Shown here: piece by piece, positions 41,042 through 53,819 of the stretch
How positions within the stretch are numbered: position 1 is the first letter of the stretch
Layout of the letters: every line of letters begins with the position of its first letter
NCBI RefSeq assembly: GCF_002743335.1
Contig: NZ_PDZB01000005.1
Span: forward strand, 1-64,000
Direction: 5' to 3'
Length of the DNA: 64,000 nucleotides
Source of the DNA: Sporosarcina sp. P32b
Lineage (GTDB): Bacteria > Bacillota > Bacilli > Bacillales_A > Planococcaceae
Program-made: the position numbers and the translations under genes
The notes under the pieces: model-generated
What the model was told of the DNA's origin: nothing
The model's input: the letters and a program-made list of their open reading frames with translations, nothing else
The model's database searches: none

Positions 41042-41665
41042 ATGCCTAAAGTATCTGTAGTAAGTCAAACAGGCTCTGCTGTTGGTGACATCGAATTAAA
41101 CGATGCGATCTTCGGAATCGAGCCAAATCAAGCAGTATTATTTGAAGCAATTGTTCAACAACAAGCTTCTTTACGTCAGGGTAACCACAAGGTTAAAACC
41201 CGCGCGGAAGTAGCAGGCGGCGGTCGTAAACCATGGCGTCAAAAGGGTACAGGTCGTGCTCGTCAAGGTTCAATTAGATCACCACAATGGCGTGGAGGCG
41301 GTATCGTATTCGGTCCATCACCACGTAGTTACAGCTATAAAATGCCTAAGAAAGTTCGTCGTTTAGCACTTCTATCCGCTCTTTCTACGAAAGTAGCAGC
41401 TGAAGAACTAATCGTTCTAGACAACTTAGCATTTGACGCACCAAAAACAAAAAGCTTTGTACAAGTGCTTGAAGATCTTTCAATCACGAAGAAAGCATTA
41501 TTCGTTACAGCTGACCAAGAAGAAACAGTAGCACTATCTGCTCAAAACCTTCAAGGAATCAGTGTTGTTACAGCAAGTGGCATCAATGTTTTAGACTTAG
41601 TCGGACATGATCAGCTTGTTATGACAAAAGCAGCAATAGAAAAAGTCGAGGAGGTGCTTGGTTAA
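41042..41665 (+). CDS. rplD: Ribosomal protein L4
   Basis: L4 lines the exit tunnel, and in several bacteria represses the S10 operon. The 207-residue protein has the extended loop [19 protein letters not shown] and the [14 protein letters not shown] stretch. It shares one base with rplW (TAATGG), so the two are translationally coupled. Confidence 0.98.
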   Translation: MPKVSVVSQTGSAVGDIELNDAIFGIEPNQAVLFEAIVQQQASLRQGNHKVKTRAEVAGGGRKPWRQKGTGRARQGSIRSPQWRGGGIVFGPSPRSYSYKMPKKVRRLALLSALSTKVAAEELIVLDNLAFDAPKTKSFVQVLEDLSITKKALFVTADQEETVALSAQNLQGISVVTASGINVLDLVGHDQLVMTKAAIEKVEEVLG

Positions 41666-41952
41666 TGGAAGCACGTGATATTCTGAAACGTCCGGTCATT
41701 ACCGAGCGTTCTTCTGAACAAATGGAAGATTTAAGAAAATATACATTCGAAGTCGATACACGCGCGAGCAAAACTCACGTCAAACAAGCTATCGAAGAAA
41801 TCTTCGGTGTTGAAGTAGCAAAAGTCAACGTTATGAACTACAAAGGTAAGTTCAAGCGTATGGGGAAACATGCTGGTTATACAAACAAGCGTCGTAAGGC
41901 AATTGTTACACTAACTACTGATTCCAAAGATATCGAACTTTTTGAAATGTAA
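41665..41952 (+). CDS. rplW: Ribosomal protein L23
   Basis: L23 lies at the tunnel exit and is the docking site for trigger factor and SRP. The 95-residue protein has [13 protein letters not shown] at the N-terminus and the [15 protein letters not shown] loop. Its start overlaps the rplD stop by one base. Confidence 0.98.
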   Translation: MEARDILKRPVITERSSEQMEDLRKYTFEVDTRASKTHVKQAIEEIFGVEVAKVNVMNYKGKFKRMGKHAGYTNKRRKAIVTLTTDSKDIELFEM

Positions 41953-41985
41953 TTAAACCATAATAAATGAAGGAGGGAACACAAA

Positions 41986-42816
41986 ATGGCGATTAAGAAG
42001 TACAAAGCTACCTCCAACGGACGTCGTAACATGACTACTTCTGATTTTGCAGAAATCACAGTAAGCAAACCAGAAAAATCATTGCTTGAACCAGTCAAGC
42101 GTAAAGGCGGACGTAACAACCAAGGTAGAATGACAGTTCGTCACCAAGGTGGAGGACACAAGCGCCAATACCGCGTCATCGATTTCCAACGTCGGAAAGA
42201 TGGCATTCCAGGACGCGTTGCTACGATCGAATATGATCCAAACCGTTCTGCAAACATCGCATTAATCAATTATGCAGATGGAGAAAAAAGATATATCCTT
42301 GCTCCAAAAGGATTGACAGTAGGTTCCACAATCGTTTCAGGACCAGAAGCGGATATCCGTGTAGGAAATGCTCTACCACTAGAGAATATCCCTATGGGTT
42401 CTACGATTCACAACATTGAAATGAAGCCAGGCAAAGGCGGACAATTAGTTCGTTCAGCAGGAACTTCAGCTCAACTACTAGGACGTGAAGGCAAATATGT
42501 CATCATTCGTCTACAATCAGGAGAAGTTCGTATGATCCTTGCTACTTGCCGTGCTACAATCGGTCAAGTTGGTAATGAGCAACACGAATTGATCAACATT
42601 GGTAAAGCAGGTCGTTCACGTTGGTTAGGCAAACGCCCAAGTGTACGTGGATCTGTAATGAACCCTAACGATCACCCACACGGTGGTGGTGAAGGACGTA
42701 CGCCAATCGGTATGCCAAGTCCTGTTACTCCTTGGGGTAAACCAACTCTTGGATTCAAGACACGTACGAAGAACAATAAATCAGATAAACTTATCGTTCG
42801 CCGTCGTAAAAAATAA
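41986..42816 (+). CDS. rplB: Ribosomal protein L2
   Basis: L2 is a core 50S protein at the subunit interface needed for peptidyl-transferase assembly. The 276-residue protein has [18 protein letters not shown] and the C-terminal [14 protein letters not shown] motif holding the functionally key histidine. GAAGGAGGG precedes the ATG. Confidence 0.98.
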   Translation: MAIKKYKATSNGRRNMTTSDFAEITVSKPEKSLLEPVKRKGGRNNQGRMTVRHQGGGHKRQYRVIDFQRRKDGIPGRVATIEYDPNRSANIALINYADGEKRYILAPKGLTVGSTIVSGPEADIRVGNALPLENIPMGSTIHNIEMKPGKGGQLVRSAGTSAQLLGREGKYVIIRLQSGEVRMILATCRATIGQVGNEQHELINIGKAGRSRWLGKRPSVRGSVMNPNDHPHGGGEGRTPIGMPSPVTPWGKPTLGFKTRTKNNKSDKLIVRRRKK

Positions 42817-42876
42817 TGTTATTGCACTGCGGTTCAGTAGATGGACCGTAGTACATACTCGGAAGGAGGTTCCAGA

Positions 42877-43155
42877 ATGGGCCGCAGCTTGAAAAAAGGA
42901 CCTTTTGCAGATGACCATTTACTAAAAAAGGTTGACGCACAAAAAGACTCAGAAAAGAAACAGGTTATTAAAACATGGTCACGCCGTTCAACAATCTTCC
43001 CGACATTCATCGGATTGACGATTGCAGTATATGATGGACGTAAACATGTTCCTGTTTATGTAACAGAAGATATGGTAGGTCACAAACTAGGTGAATTCGT
43101 ACCTACACGCACATACAGAGGCCATGGTGCCGACGATAAGAAAACAAAACGCTAA
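42877..43155 (+). CDS. rpsS: Ribosomal protein S19
   Basis: S19 is a 30S head protein contacting the 50S bridge B1a. The 92-residue protein begins [18 protein letters not shown] and has the conserved [14 protein letters not shown]. The ATG at 42877 follows GGAAGGAGG; an in-frame ATG at 42841 lies upstream of that site and is rejected. Confidence 0.97.
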   Translation: MGRSLKKGPFADDHLLKKVDAQKDSEKKQVIKTWSRRSTIFPTFIGLTIAVYDGRKHVPVYVTEDMVGHKLGEFVPTRTYRGHGADDKKTKR

Positions 43156-43175
43156 TTTGAGAGGAGGTTATCCTG

Positions 43176-43520
43176 ATGCAACAAGCTAAAGCATCTGTAC
43201 GCACAGTCCGTATTGCTTCTCGCAAAGTTCGTTTGGTCGTTGATCTTATCCGCGGCAAGAATATAGGTGAAGCTATGGCTATTCTACGACTTACGCCTAA
43301 AGCGGCATCTCCAGTCGTGGAAAAATTATTGAAATCAGCAATTGCAAACGCTGAACATAACTACGAAATGGATACTGAGAACTTAATCGTCAGTGAAGTA
43401 TTCGTAGATGAAGGACCAACAATGAAACGTTTCCGTCCACGTGCACAAGGTCGTGCGAGTGCGATCAACAAACGTACAAGCCACATCACATTAGTGGTAT
43501 CTGAAAAGAAGGAGGGGTAA
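43176..43520 (+). CDS. rplV: Ribosomal protein L22
   Basis: L22 spans the 50S and its loop lines the exit tunnel near the macrolide site. The 114-residue protein has SPRK-like [15 protein letters not shown] and the hairpin tip region [20 protein letters not shown]. It lies 20 bases after rpsS and three bases before rpsC. Confidence 0.98.
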   Translation: MQQAKASVRTVRIASRKVRLVVDLIRGKNIGEAMAILRLTPKAASPVVEKLLKSAIANAEHNYEMDTENLIVSEVFVDEGPTMKRFRPRAQGRASAINKRTSHITLVVSEKKEG

Positions 43521-43523
43521 TTA

Positions 43524-44186
43524 GTGGGCCAAAAAGTACATCCTAATGGACTACGTGTAGGCGTCATCCGTGACTGGGACTCAAAATGGTACGCGGAAAA
43601 AGATTATGCGTCCTTACTACATGAAGACTTAAAGATCCGTGAATACATCGAAAAACGTCTTATCGAAGCTTCAGTTTCAAAAGTTGAAATCGAGCGTGCT
43701 GCTAAGCGTGTTAACATTACAATCCACACTGCAAAGCCAGGTATGGTTATCGGTAAGGGTGGTTCCGAAGTAGAAACACTTCGTAAGCAACTTAACGAAA
43801 TTACAGGCAAGCGTGTACACATCAACATCGTAGAAATTAAGCGTGCTGATTTGGATGCGAGATTAGTCGCAGAATCAATCGCTCGTCAATTAGAAAGTCG
43901 TGTATCATTCCGTCGTGCTCAGAAACAAGCGATTCAACGTACTATTCGTTCTGGCGCAAAAGGAATTAAAACACAAGTGTCTGGTCGTCTCGGCGGTGCT
44001 GATATCGCTCGTGCAGAACACTATAGTGAAGGAACTGTCCCTCTTCATACATTACGTGCAGATATAGATTATGCACATGCTGAAGCTGATACTACTTATG
44101 GTAAGCTTGGCGTAAAGGTATGGATTTATCGTGGTGAAGTCCTTCCAGTAAAAGTTAAGAAGAACTCTGGGGAAGGAGGCAAATAA
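43524..44186 (+). CDS. rpsC: Ribosomal protein S3
   Basis: S3 forms the mRNA entry channel with S4 and S5. The 220-residue protein starts with GTG ([18 protein letters not shown]), has a KH domain with [11 protein letters not shown] and a C-terminal domain with [18 protein letters not shown]. The ribosome site (AAGGAGGGG) lies inside the end of rplV. Confidence 0.98.
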   Translation: MGQKVHPNGLRVGVIRDWDSKWYAEKDYASLLHEDLKIREYIEKRLIEASVSKVEIERAAKRVNITIHTAKPGMVIGKGGSEVETLRKQLNEITGKRVHINIVEIKRADLDARLVAESIARQLESRVSFRRAQKQAIQRTIRSGAKGIKTQVSGRLGGADIARAEHYSEGTVPLHTLRADIDYAHAEADTTYGKLGVKVWIYRGEVLPVKVKKNSGEGGK

Positions 44187-44187
44187 T

Positions 44188-44812
<625 letters not shown>

Positions 44813-44829
44813 TGAAGGAGGTTGCAGCC

Positions 44830-45093
44830 ATGACTGAGCGTAATCAGCGCAAAGTATACACAGGCCGAGTGGTTTCCGATAAAATGGATAAAACCGTTAC
44901 GGTAATGGTAGAAACATACAAAAAACATTCTTTATACGGTAAGCGTGTAAAGTATTCTAAGAAACTTAAAGTTCATGATGAGCTAAACGAAGCGAAAATC
45001 GGCGATGTTGTACGTATTATGGAAACTCGTCCATTATCAGCAACTAAGCGTTTCCGTCTTCTAGAAGTCGTTGAAAAAGCGATCATCATCTAA
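44830..45093 (+). CDS. rpsQ: Ribosomal protein S17
   Basis: S17 is a primary 16S rRNA binder in the 30S body. The 87-residue OB-fold protein begins [20 protein letters not shown] and has [15 protein letters not shown]. The ATG at 44830 follows GAAGGAGG; an ATG at 44812 overlaps the rpmC stop and precedes the ribosome site, so it is not used. Confidence 0.97.
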   Translation: MTERNQRKVYTGRVVSDKMDKTVTVMVETYKKHSLYGKRVKYSKKLKVHDELNEAKIGDVVRIMETRPLSATKRFRLLEVVEKAIII

Positions 45094-45131
45094 TAGGTTT
45101 TTAACTCAGATTTCGGAAGGAGGTAACCTCG

Positions 45132-45500
45132 ATGATTCAACAGGAAAGTAGAATGAAAGTTGCTGACAACTCTGGTGCACGTGAAGTACTAACTATTAAA
45201 GTACTAGGCGGATCAGGTCGTAAAGTAGCTAACATCGGTGACGTAGTTGTTGTTACGGTTAAGAAGGCAACACCAGGTGGCGTTGTTAAGAAGGGTGACG
45301 TTGTTAAAGCGGTCATCGTTCGTACGAAAAGTGGAGTTCGTCGTAAAGACGGTTCATACATTACATTCGATGAGAATGCTTGCGTTATTATCCGTGATGA
45401 TAAAGGGCCACGTGGAACACGTATTTTCGGACCAGTTGCTCGCGAACTACGCGACAACAACTTCATGAAAATCATTTCACTTGCTCCAGAAGTTCTTTAA
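45132..45500 (+). CDS. rplN: Ribosomal protein L14
   Basis: L14 helps form an intersubunit bridge (B8) and is the contact for RsfS. The 122-residue protein has [18 protein letters not shown] at the N-terminus and [15 protein letters not shown] at the end. The ribosome site GGAAGGAGG is near perfect. Confidence 0.98.
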   Translation: MIQQESRMKVADNSGAREVLTIKVLGGSGRKVANIGDVVVVTVKKATPGGVVKKGDVVKAVIVRTKSGVRRKDGSYITFDENACVIIRDDKGPRGTRIFGPVARELRDNNFMKIISLAPEVL

Positions 45501-45535
45501 TTCTAATGACAGAGCCAGTCAAGGAGGTGCGATAA

Positions 45536-45847
45536 ATGCACGTTAAAAAAGGCGACAAAGTAATGGTGATCTCTGGGAAAGATAAAGGTAAAACAGGTGT
45601 GATCCTAACTGCTTATCCGAAAAAAGACCGTGTGCTTGTTGAAGGTATTAATATCGTCAAGAAACACACAAAGCCGAACCAAGAAAACCCACAGGGCGGA
45701 ATTGTAAGCCAAGAGTCTACAATACATGTCTCAAACGTGATGGTAATCGATCCTAAAACAGGCGAGCCGACTCGTGTAGGTTACAAGATGGAAGACGGTA
45801 AAAAAGTACGTATTGCAAAAAAATCCGGTGAATCATTGGATAAGTAA
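45536..45847 (+). CDS. rplX: Ribosomal protein L24
   Basis: L24 starts 50S assembly. The 103-residue protein has the KOW motif [15 protein letters not shown] near residues 9-23, [18 protein letters not shown] and a basic tail. It lies 35 bases after rplN. Confidence 0.98.
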   Translation: MHVKKGDKVMVISGKDKGKTGVILTAYPKKDRVLVEGINIVKKHTKPNQENPQGGIVSQESTIHVSNVMVIDPKTGEPTRVGYKMEDGKKVRIAKKSGESLDK

Positions 45848-45874
45848 GTATTGCATTGAAGGGAGGTCCGACTG

Positions 45875-46414
45875 ATGAGTCGTTTGAAAGAGAAGTTTTC
45901 TAAAGAAATCACACCTGCTCTAATGAGCAAGTTTGAATATACATCTGTTATGCAGGTTCCTAAAGTAGATAAAATCGTTATCAACATGGGTGTTGGTGAT
46001 GCTGTCCAAAATACAAAAGCACTTGATGCAGCTGTTGAGGATCTTGCAACTATTTCAGGTCAAAAACCAGTCATTACTAAAGCGAAAAAATCTATCGCAG
46101 GATTCCGTTTACGTGAAGGAATGCCGATCGGAGCAAAAGTAACGCTTCGCGGTGAGCGCATGTACGAATTCCTAGATAAATTAGTTTCAATCTCATTACC
46201 ACGTGTACGTGACTTCCGTGGCGTTTCTAAAAAAGCGTTTGACGGTCGCGGTAACTACACTCTAGGTGTGAAAGAGCAACTTATTTTCCCTGAAATTGAC
46301 TTCGATAAAGTATCAAAAGTACGAGGGATGGATATCGTCATCGTGACGACAGCTAACACTGATGAAGAAGCACGTGAGTTGCTTGCTCAGTGTGGCATGC
46401 CATTCCAAAAGTAA
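45875..46414 (+). CDS. rplE: Ribosomal protein L5
   Basis: L5 binds 5S rRNA in the central protuberance. The 179-residue protein has [15 protein letters not shown] and [16 protein letters not shown], with [20 protein letters not shown] further on. The ribosome site GGGAGG lies nine bases upstream of ATG. Confidence 0.98.
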   Translation: MSRLKEKFSKEITPALMSKFEYTSVMQVPKVDKIVINMGVGDAVQNTKALDAAVEDLATISGQKPVITKAKKSIAGFRLREGMPIGAKVTLRGERMYEFLDKLVSISLPRVRDFRGVSKKAFDGRGNYTLGVKEQLIFPEIDFDKVSKVRGMDIVIVTTANTDEEARELLAQCGMPFQK

Positions 46415-46422
46415 AATAATAG

Positions 46423-46620
<198 letters not shown>

Positions 46621-46650
46621 ACCCCTAATTAGGGAAGGAGGTTAATTCAA

Positions 46651-47049
46651 ATGACAATGAGTGATCCGATTGCAGATATGCTTACACGCATCCGTAATGC
46701 GAACATGGTTCGCCACGAGAAGCTTGAGGTACCTGCTTCAAACGTAAAGAAAGAAATCGCCGAGATCTTAAAACGAGAAGGTTTCGTTCGTGATGTGGAA
46801 TACGTGGAAGATAACAAACAAGGCATCATCCGCATTTTCCTAAAATACGGTCAAGATAACGAACGTGTTATCAATGGCTTGAAACGTATTTCTAAACCAG
46901 GACTTCGTGTATATGCTAAATCAAATGAAGTTCCTAAAGTACTTAACGGCTTAGGTGTTGCACTAGTTTCTACATCAAACGGTGTATTAACAGACAAAGA
47001 AGCCCGCGCTAAACAAGTCGGCGGAGAAGTCGTCGCTTACGTTTGGTAA
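46651..47049 (+). CDS. rpsH: Ribosomal protein S8
   Basis: S8 binds 16S rRNA helix 21 and is the spc-operon repressor in E. coli. The 132-residue protein has [20 protein letters not shown] and the C-terminal [20 protein letters not shown]. Start may be the ATG at 46651 or 46657 (MSDPIAD); the GGAAGGAGG position favours either. Confidence 0.97.
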   Translation: MTMSDPIADMLTRIRNANMVRHEKLEVPASNVKKEIAEILKREGFVRDVEYVEDNKQGIIRIFLKYGQDNERVINGLKRISKPGLRVYAKSNEVPKVLNGLGVALVSTSNGVLTDKEARAKQVGGEVVAYVW

Positions 47050-47079
47050 TTAGCTACAATTGAATGGAGGTGCAATAGA

Positions 47080-47619
47080 ATGTCCCGTATTGGTAATCGT
47101 CAGATCGAAGTTCCTGAAAATGTTACTGTAACAATTTCAGATGCAAACTTCGCTACTGTTAAAGGTCCGAAAGGTGAACTTTCGAGACAATTAGATAAAG
47201 AAATTACGATCACTCACGAAGGCAATGTAATTACATTTACTCGTCCTTCTGAATCAAAAGCTCACCGTTCAATTCACGGTACTACACGCTCTGTTCTTAA
47301 CAACATGGTAGTGGGAGTATCTACAGGATTTGAACGCACACTTGAATTAGTTGGGGTTGGATATCGTGCTTCTATGCAAGGGAAGAAACTTGTATTGAAC
47401 GTAGGTTACTCACATCCAGTTGAATTCACACCAGAAGAGGGTGTAGAAGTTGAAGTTCCAGCGAACACGAAAATCATCGTTCGCGGTTACAACAAAGAAC
47501 ACGTAGGTGCTCTTGCTTCTAATATCCGTCAAGTACGTCCACCAGAGCCGTATAAAGGCAAAGGTATCCGTTATGAAGGCGAAATTGTTCGTCGTAAAGA
47601 AGGTAAAACAGGTAAATAA
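47080..47619 (+). CDS. rplF: Ribosomal protein L6
   Basis: L6 lies by the GTPase centre and the sarcin-ricin loop. The 179-residue protein begins [17 protein letters not shown] and ends with [16 protein letters not shown] and [19 protein letters not shown] precedes the ATG. Confidence 0.98.
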   Translation: MSRIGNRQIEVPENVTVTISDANFATVKGPKGELSRQLDKEITITHEGNVITFTRPSESKAHRSIHGTTRSVLNNMVVGVSTGFERTLELVGVGYRASMQGKKLVLNVGYSHPVEFTPEEGVEVEVPANTKIIVRGYNKEHVGALASNIRQVRPPEPYKGKGIRYEGEIVRRKEGKTGK

Positions 47620-47652
47620 TACCGCCCGAGGTATTTGGAAGGAGTGACTCCG

Positions 47653-48015
47653 ATGATCACGAAACAAGATAAAAACGCTGTCCGTAAAAAACGTCACGCA
47701 CGTGTGCGTACGAAAATCAGCGGAACTGCAGAGCGTCCACGTCTAAACGTTTACCGTTCAAACAAGCACATCTATGCACAATTGATTGATGACTTGAATG
47801 GCGTAACAATCGTTAGCGCTTCTACAAGAGATAATGATGTTGAGGCTGGATCTACAGGTAACACTGAATCTGCAGCTAAAGTCGGCGAGCTTATTGCAAA
47901 GAAAGCTGTTGAAAAAGACGTTAAAGCGGTTGTATTCGACCGCGGCGGATATCTTTTCCACGGCCGTGTAAAAGCATTAGCTGACGCTGCACGCGAAAAT
48001 GGTCTGGAATTTTAA
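47653..48015 (+). CDS. rplR: Ribosomal protein L18
   Basis: L18 binds 5S rRNA with L5. The 120-residue protein begins [19 protein letters not shown] and has [19 protein letters not shown] and the [20 protein letters not shown] end. The ATG at 47653 follows GGAAGGAG; an in-frame start at 47635 lies before that site and is rejected. Confidence 0.97.
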   Translation: MITKQDKNAVRKKRHARVRTKISGTAERPRLNVYRSNKHIYAQLIDDLNGVTIVSASTRDNDVEAGSTGNTESAAKVGELIAKKAVEKDVKAVVFDRGGYLFHGRVKALADAARENGLEF

Positions 48016-48037
48016 TTAAGAGGGAGGGACATATTTC

Positions 48038-48538
48038 ATGCGTCGTAATGATCAGAACAAAAGTGAGTTCGAAGAACGCGTAGTAACGATCAACCGCGTT
48101 GCGAAAGTTGTAAAAGGTGGACGTCGTTTCCGCTTCACTGCACTTGTCGTAGTCGGAGATAAAAACGGTCGTGTCGGTTTTGGTACTGGTAAAGCACAAG
48201 AAGTTCCAGATGCAATCCGTAAAGCAATTGAAGATGCGAAGAAAAACTTAATTGTAGTGCCAATGGTCAAAGGTACAACTCCACATGAAGTAATCGGACG
48301 CTTTGGTGCAGGACAAATCCTCATCAAACCAGCTGCTCCGGGTACTGGTGTTATCGCAGGTGGACCTGTCCGTGCGGTACTTGAACTTGCAGGCATCACG
48401 GATATTCTTTCTAAATCTCTTGGATCAAGCACACCAATCAATATGGTACGTGCAACAATCGAAGGGTTGCAGAATTTGAAACGCGCAGAAGACATTGCCA
48501 AATTGCGTGGTAAATCCGTAGAAGAACTGTTAGGTTAA
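48038..48538 (+). CDS. rpsE: Ribosomal protein S5
   Basis: S5 shapes the mRNA channel and decoding fidelity and is the spectinomycin target. The 166-residue protein has [20 protein letters not shown] and the [17 protein letters not shown] block, with [20 protein letters not shown] near the end. No change is obvious in the VKGGRR drug loop. Confidence 0.98.
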   Translation: MRRNDQNKSEFEERVVTINRVAKVVKGGRRFRFTALVVVGDKNGRVGFGTGKAQEVPDAIRKAIEDAKKNLIVVPMVKGTTPHEVIGRFGAGQILIKPAAPGTGVIAGGPVRAVLELAGITDILSKSLGSSTPINMVRATIEGLQNLKRAEDIAKLRGKSVEELLG

Positions 48539-48551
48539 GGGGGGAAATACA

Positions 48552-48734
48552 ATGACGAACAAACTTGAAGTCACCCTTACGAAAAGTGTTATTGGTTCTA
48601 AACCAACACAACGTAAAACAATTGAAGCATTAGGCCTTCGAAAGTTAAATCAAACAGTTGAGCATCAAAGCAACGATGCCATCCGTGGTATGCTCACAAA
48701 AGTTAGCCACTTGGTAACCGTTAAAGAAATTTAA
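48552..48734 (+). CDS. rpmD: Ribosomal protein L30
   Basis: A 60-residue 50S protein with [19 protein letters not shown] and [12 protein letters not shown], the short bacterial L30. It starts 14 bases after rpsE, with the AAGGGGGGAA ribosome site running from the rpsE stop. Confidence 0.97.
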   Translation: MTNKLEVTLTKSVIGSKPTQRKTIEALGLRKLNQTVEHQSNDAIRGMLTKVSHLVTVKEI

Positions 48735-48766
48735 GTACTATTTTACAATAAGGAGGTGCCGATAAG

Positions 48767-49207
48767 ATGAAATTACATGAGCTAAAACCAGCTGAAGGAT
48801 CTCGCAGAAACCGCAAACGTGTTGGTCGTGGGATTGGATCTGGAACAGGTAAGACTTCTGGTAGAGGTCATGACGGCCAAAACGCTCGTTCAGGCGGCGG
48901 TGTACGTCTTGGTTTCGAAGGTGGACAAATTCCTCTTTTCCAACGACTTCCTAAGCGCGGATTCACGAACATCAATCGTAAAGATTATGCCATCGTTAAT
49001 CTGGACACATTAAATCGTTTCGAAGAAGGCACGGAAGTAACACCGGAATTGCTAATCGAAACTGGTGTTGTAAGCAACGCTAAATCTGGTATCAAGATTC
49101 TGGGTAACGGAACACTTGATAAGAAGATTACAGTACGTGCTAACAAATTCTCCGCTTCTGCAAAAGAAGCAATTGAAAAAGCAGGCGGGCAAACAGAGGT
49201 GGTATAA
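48767..49207 (+). CDS. rplO: Ribosomal protein L15
   Basis: L15 is a late-assembly 50S protein. The 146-residue protein has the long basic N-terminal tail ([20 protein letters not shown]), [17 protein letters not shown] and a globular C-terminus. Its stop overlaps the secY start by one base, coupling ribosome and translocon synthesis. Confidence 0.98.
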   Translation: MKLHELKPAEGSRRNRKRVGRGIGSGTGKTSGRGHDGQNARSGGGVRLGFEGGQIPLFQRLPKRGFTNINRKDYAIVNLDTLNRFEEGTEVTPELLIETGVVSNAKSGIKILGNGTLDKKITVRANKFSASAKEAIEKAGGQTEVV

Positions 49208-50499
49208 TGTTTCAGACAATCTCTAATTTCATGCGTGTGAAGGAGATCCGGTCTAAAATAATTTTCACCCTCCTAGTGCTCATCGTTTTTAGACTAGGGA
49301 CATTTGTTCCGGTTCCAAACGTTGATGCAACTGCTTTACAACAATCTGATAACCAGTTTATCGGATTCTTGAACACATTTGGTGGAGGAGCACTATCCAA
49401 CTTCTCGATCTTTGCAATGGGGATTATGCCGTATATCACGGCGTCCATCATTGTACAACTCTTGCAGATGGATGTTGTTCCAAAGTTTACTGAGTGGTCA
49501 AAACAAGGGGACGTCGGAAGACGTAAACTTGCACAATTCACAAGATATTTCACGATTGTTCTTGCCTTTATTCAAGCACTTGCCATGTCGTTTGGTTTCA
49601 ACCAAACATTTGGCGGCACACTGATTCAAGACAACAGCATATCCACTTATATCACAATTGCGATTGTGTTGACTGCAGGTACAGCTTTCCTTCTATGGCT
49701 TGGTGAACAAATTACTGCGAAAGGTGTTGGGAATGGTATTTCCATCATTATCTTTGCAGGGATTGTTGCCGGTATTCCGAATGCTGTTAACCAGTTGTAT
49801 GTAACGCAAATTCAAGACGCTGGAGATGCACTATTTATTAGAATTGCAACGATGGTCTTACTACTGATCGTGATTGTAGCCATTGTAGTCGGAGTTATTT
49901 ATTTCCAAGAAGCATTGCGGAAAATTCCGATTCAATATGCGAAACGTGTATCAGGACGTAATCAGTCTGTTGCAAGTCAACAAACACATTTACCTTTGAA
50001 ATTGAATGCTGCAGGAGTTATCCCGGTAATCTTTGCGGTGGCATTCTTCATCACGCCACAACAAATCGCTCCGTTTTTCGGTGAGAACAGTGTAACTAAA
50101 ACTATTATTCGGATCTTCGATTATACGAATCCGATTGGTATGATTTTGTATGTCACACTTATTATCGCGTTTACGTATTTCTATGCATTCATTCAAGTGA
50201 ATCCAGAAAATATGGCAGACAATCTGAAAAAACAAGGTGCATATATCCCAGGAATTCGCCCAGGAGCAAACACTCAAAAGTACTTAACAAGTACTCTGTA
50301 TAGACTAACGTTCGTCGGCTCGATTTTCCTTGCCGTCGTTGCGGTTATGCCAATCTTCTTCATCAATTTGGCTAATTTGCCTCAATCCGCTCAAATCGGC
50401 GGAACGAGCTTGCTCATCGTAGTAGGGGTTGCCCTTGAATCAATGAAGCAATTAGAATCACAATTAGTGAAGAGACATTACAGAGGCTTTATGAAATAA
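49207..50499 (+). CDS. secY: Protein translocase subunit SecY
   Basis: SecY is the channel of the Sec translocon in the cytoplasmic membrane. The 430-residue protein has about ten transmembrane helices. Its plug-region and pore-helix blocks are recognisable by GGALSNFSIFAMGIMPYITA and PGIRPGANTQKYL. It partners SecE (23.4 kb). It is coupled to rplO by a one-base overlap and precedes adk by 46 bases. Confidence 0.98.
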   Translation: MFQTISNFMRVKEIRSKIIFTLLVLIVFRLGTFVPVPNVDATALQQSDNQFIGFLNTFGGGALSNFSIFAMGIMPYITASIIVQLLQMDVVPKFTEWSKQGDVGRRKLAQFTRYFTIVLAFIQALAMSFGFNQTFGGTLIQDNSISTYITIAIVLTAGTAFLLWLGEQITAKGVGNGISIIIFAGIVAGIPNAVNQLYVTQIQDAGDALFIRIATMVLLLIVIVAIVVGVIYFQEALRKIPIQYAKRVSGRNQSVASQQTHLPLKLNAAGVIPVIFAVAFFITPQQIAPFFGENSVTKTIIRIFDYTNPIGMILYVTLIIAFTYFYAFIQVNPENMADNLKKQGAYIPGIRPGANTQKYLTSTLYRLTFVGSIFLAVVAVMPIFFINLANLPQSAQIGGTSLLIVVGVALESMKQLESQLVKRHYRGFMK

Positions 50500-50524
50500 A
50501 AAGCAATAGCCTGACCTATTGTAA

Positions 50525-51199
<675 letters not shown>

Positions 51200-51544
51200 T
51201 CAATCCTTTTCGGGCACATCTTCATCATTGTTCGGAAAGTAATGGATGAAAACGAACTGCAAAAGCTTTAAGTTCCTGTTATAAGATCAATGAGAGTTTA
51301 TCATTAATACCTTGGTAGTTCCGACATGCATTATATTGCCAATGGCAGTATAATAAATAATTGGCACTGCGATGAGGGCAATAAAGGATCTCATTCGCAA
51401 TTTATGCGAAACAGCGAAATGTGGCAGACGTCTTTCGAACATCACTCATGCTAACTGGACATATGTTGAAGGAAGCCTTTTGAAGGCAACTGATGCCGCT
51501 CGATGGTGAAAGCCTTTATTGGATATAGAAGGGAGACAGGATTG
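51200..51544 (+). other. Non-coding gap between adk and infA
   Basis: No gene of any length is recognisable. It holds a TATAAT (51349-51354) with no good -35 box, flanked by a 7-base inverted repeat TGCCAAT/ATTGGCA (51337-51343, 51360-51366). It also has small hairpins TTCGCA/TGCGAA (about 51398-51414) and GCCTT/AAGGC (about 51476-51488). It sits where map normally lies. It may be an infA leader with its own promoter. Confidence 0.5.
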
Positions 51545-51763
51545 ATGGCGAAGGACGACGTAATTGAGGTAGAAGGAACTGTTCTTGAAACGTTGCCGAA
51601 TGCGATGTTTAAAGTGGAGTTAGAAAACGGACATACTGTGCTTGCACACGTGTCAGGTAAAATTCGTATGCACTTTATTCGTATTCTGCCAGGCGACAAG
51701 GTGACATTGGAACTTTCACCTTACGATTTAACACGTGGTCGTATCACATACCGTTTCAAATAA
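51545..51763 (+). CDS. infA: Translation initiation factor IF-1
   Basis: IF-1 binds the 30S A site during initiation. The 72-residue S1-type OB protein begins [20 protein letters not shown] and has [19 protein letters not shown]. The ATG at 51545 follows GAAGGGAGACAGG; a longer frame from 51503 is rejected because family members start at MAK. Confidence 0.97.
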   Translation: MAKDDVIEVEGTVLETLPNAMFKVELENGHTVLAHVSGKIRMHFIRILPGDKVTLELSPYDLTRGRITYRFK

Positions 51764-51787
51764 ACTTTTGCACTCCCGAAATATTGA

Positions 51788-51916
<129 letters not shown>

Positions 51917-51940
51917 AACACAAGGAGGTGCACAACTTAT

Positions 51941-52306
51941 ATGGCACGTATTGCTGGTGTAGACGTTCCGCGCGATAAGCGCGTTGTCATTTCATTGACA
52001 TATATATTCGGTATTGGTAAAACAACTGCACAATCAATTTTAACTGCAGCTGATGTTTCTCAAGAGACTCGCGTTCGTGATTTAACTGACGCTGAACTTG
52101 ATAAGATTCGTGAACAAATTGACGGCTTGAAAGTAGAAGGAGATCTTCGTCGTGAAACTTCTCTAAATATCAAGCGTTTGATGGAAATCGGTAGTAACCG
52201 TGGAATCCGTCACCGTCGTGGATTGCCTGTTCGTGGACAAAACACGAAAAACAATGCACGTACGCGTAAGGGTCCTAAACGCACAATGGCTAACAAGAAA
52301 AAATAA
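51941..52306 (+). CDS. rpsM: Ribosomal protein S13
   Basis: S13 lies in the 30S head and contacts P-site tRNA and bridge B1. The 121-residue protein has [34 protein letters not shown] and a basic tail KRTMANKKK. It starts 25 bases after rpmJ. Confidence 0.98.
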   Translation: MARIAGVDVPRDKRVVISLTYIFGIGKTTAQSILTAADVSQETRVRDLTDAELDKIREQIDGLKVEGDLRRETSLNIKRLMEIGSNRGIRHRRGLPVRGQNTKNNARTRKGPKRTMANKKK

Positions 52307-52313
52307 TAGGTAA

Positions 52314-52721
<408 letters not shown>

Positions 52722-52756
52722 TCGGTTTGAATCTATTGGATTAAGAAAGACAATTT

Positions 52757-52785
52757 TTGTTAATACTGTTGAAATAGACTATCTA
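52757..52785 (+). promoter_or_regulatory. Possible promoter before rpoA
   Basis: TTGTTA (52757-52762) and TATCTA (52780-52785) are spaced by 17 bases in a 123-base gap. Both boxes are imperfect, so this is tentative. Confidence 0.35.
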
Positions 52786-52844
52786 TTATCAGTGAATTCA
52801 ATAAGGTTAAACCAATATTGAGACGTTTTGAGGAGGGTAAATAA

Positions 52845-53789
52845 ATGATCGAGATTGAGAAACCAAAGATTGAAACAGTAACGATCGGCGAAGATTTACA
52901 GTTTGGTAAGTTTATTATCGAACCGTTAGAGCGTGGATATGGAAATACCCTAGGGAATTCCTTGCGCCGCATTCTCTTGTCTTCATTACCAGGAGCTGCT
53001 GTGACATCTATTCAAATCGATGGTGTACTTCATGAATTCGCTACAATTGAGGGTGTCGTCGAAGACGTATCTACAGTTATTTTGAATGTGAAGAAACTAG
53101 CACTCAAAATTTACTCAGATGATGAGAAAGTTATTGAGATCGATGTGAAGGGTGAAGGCGTCGTGACAGCTGCAGACATCACACATGATAGTGATGTTGA
53201 AGTATTAAATCCAGATCTCCCGATTGCTACTCTCGGTAAAAATGGACATTTACGTATGCGTATGTATGCTGTACGTGGACGCGGATATGTTCCTTCCGAT
53301 CAAAACAAACGTGAGGATCTAGCGATTGGTGTGATTCCAATCGACTCGATTTACACTCCTGTATCACGCGTTAACTTCCAAGTTGAAAACACTCGCGTCG
53401 GACAAAGTACCAACTTTGATAAGTTGACACTCGATGTATGGACAGATGGAAGCATTGGTCCTAAAGAGGCAGTATCACTTGGAGCTAAAATTCTTACAGA
53501 GCATTTGAATATATTCGTTGGTATGACTGACGAAGCACAAACTGCAGAAATCATGGTAGAAAAAGAAGAAGACCAAAAAGAAAAAGTTTTGGAAATGACG
53601 ATTGAAGAACTTGATCTTTCTGTCCGATCTTATAACTGCTTGAAGCGTGCAGGCATCAATACTGTTTTAGAACTTGCTAACAAGTCTGAAGACGAAATGA
53701 TGAAAGTGCGAAACTTAGGCCGTAAATCACTTGAAGAAGTGAAGGCTAAATTGGATGAGCTAAACCTCGAGTTACGCTCTGAAGAATAA
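52845..53789 (+). CDS. rpoA: RNA polymerase alpha subunit
   Basis: RpoA dimerises to start polymerase assembly and binds upstream DNA and activators. The 314-residue protein has the N-terminal domain ([20 protein letters not shown]) and a linker near 225-245 rich in glutamate and lysine. The C-terminal HhH domain ([31 protein letters not shown]) follows. It lies in the alpha operon between rpsK and rplQ. Confidence 0.98.
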   Translation: MIEIEKPKIETVTIGEDLQFGKFIIEPLERGYGNTLGNSLRRILLSSLPGAAVTSIQIDGVLHEFATIEGVVEDVSTVILNVKKLALKIYSDDEKVIEIDVKGEGVVTAADITHDSDVEVLNPDLPIATLGKNGHLRMRMYAVRGRGYVPSDQNKREDLAIGVIPIDSIYTPVSRVNFQVENTRVGQSTNFDKLTLDVWTDGSIGPKEAVSLGAKILTEHLNIFVGMTDEAQTAEIMVEKEEDQKEKVLEMTIEELDLSVRSYNCLKRAGINTVLELANKSEDEMMKVRNLGRKSLEEVKAKLDELNLELRSEE

Positions 53790-53819
53790 CTGACATATAT
53801 TGAAGGAGGGTAACTTCAA

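Noticed and set aside
48052-48501. Minus-strand open frame of 149 codons opposite rpsE
   Set aside because: It mirrors the highly biased codons of rpsE and shows no domain or ribosome site.
51503-51544. Fourteen-residue N-terminal extension of IF-1
   Set aside because: The ribosome site GAAGGGAG lies inside it, and IF-1 proteins begin at MAK.
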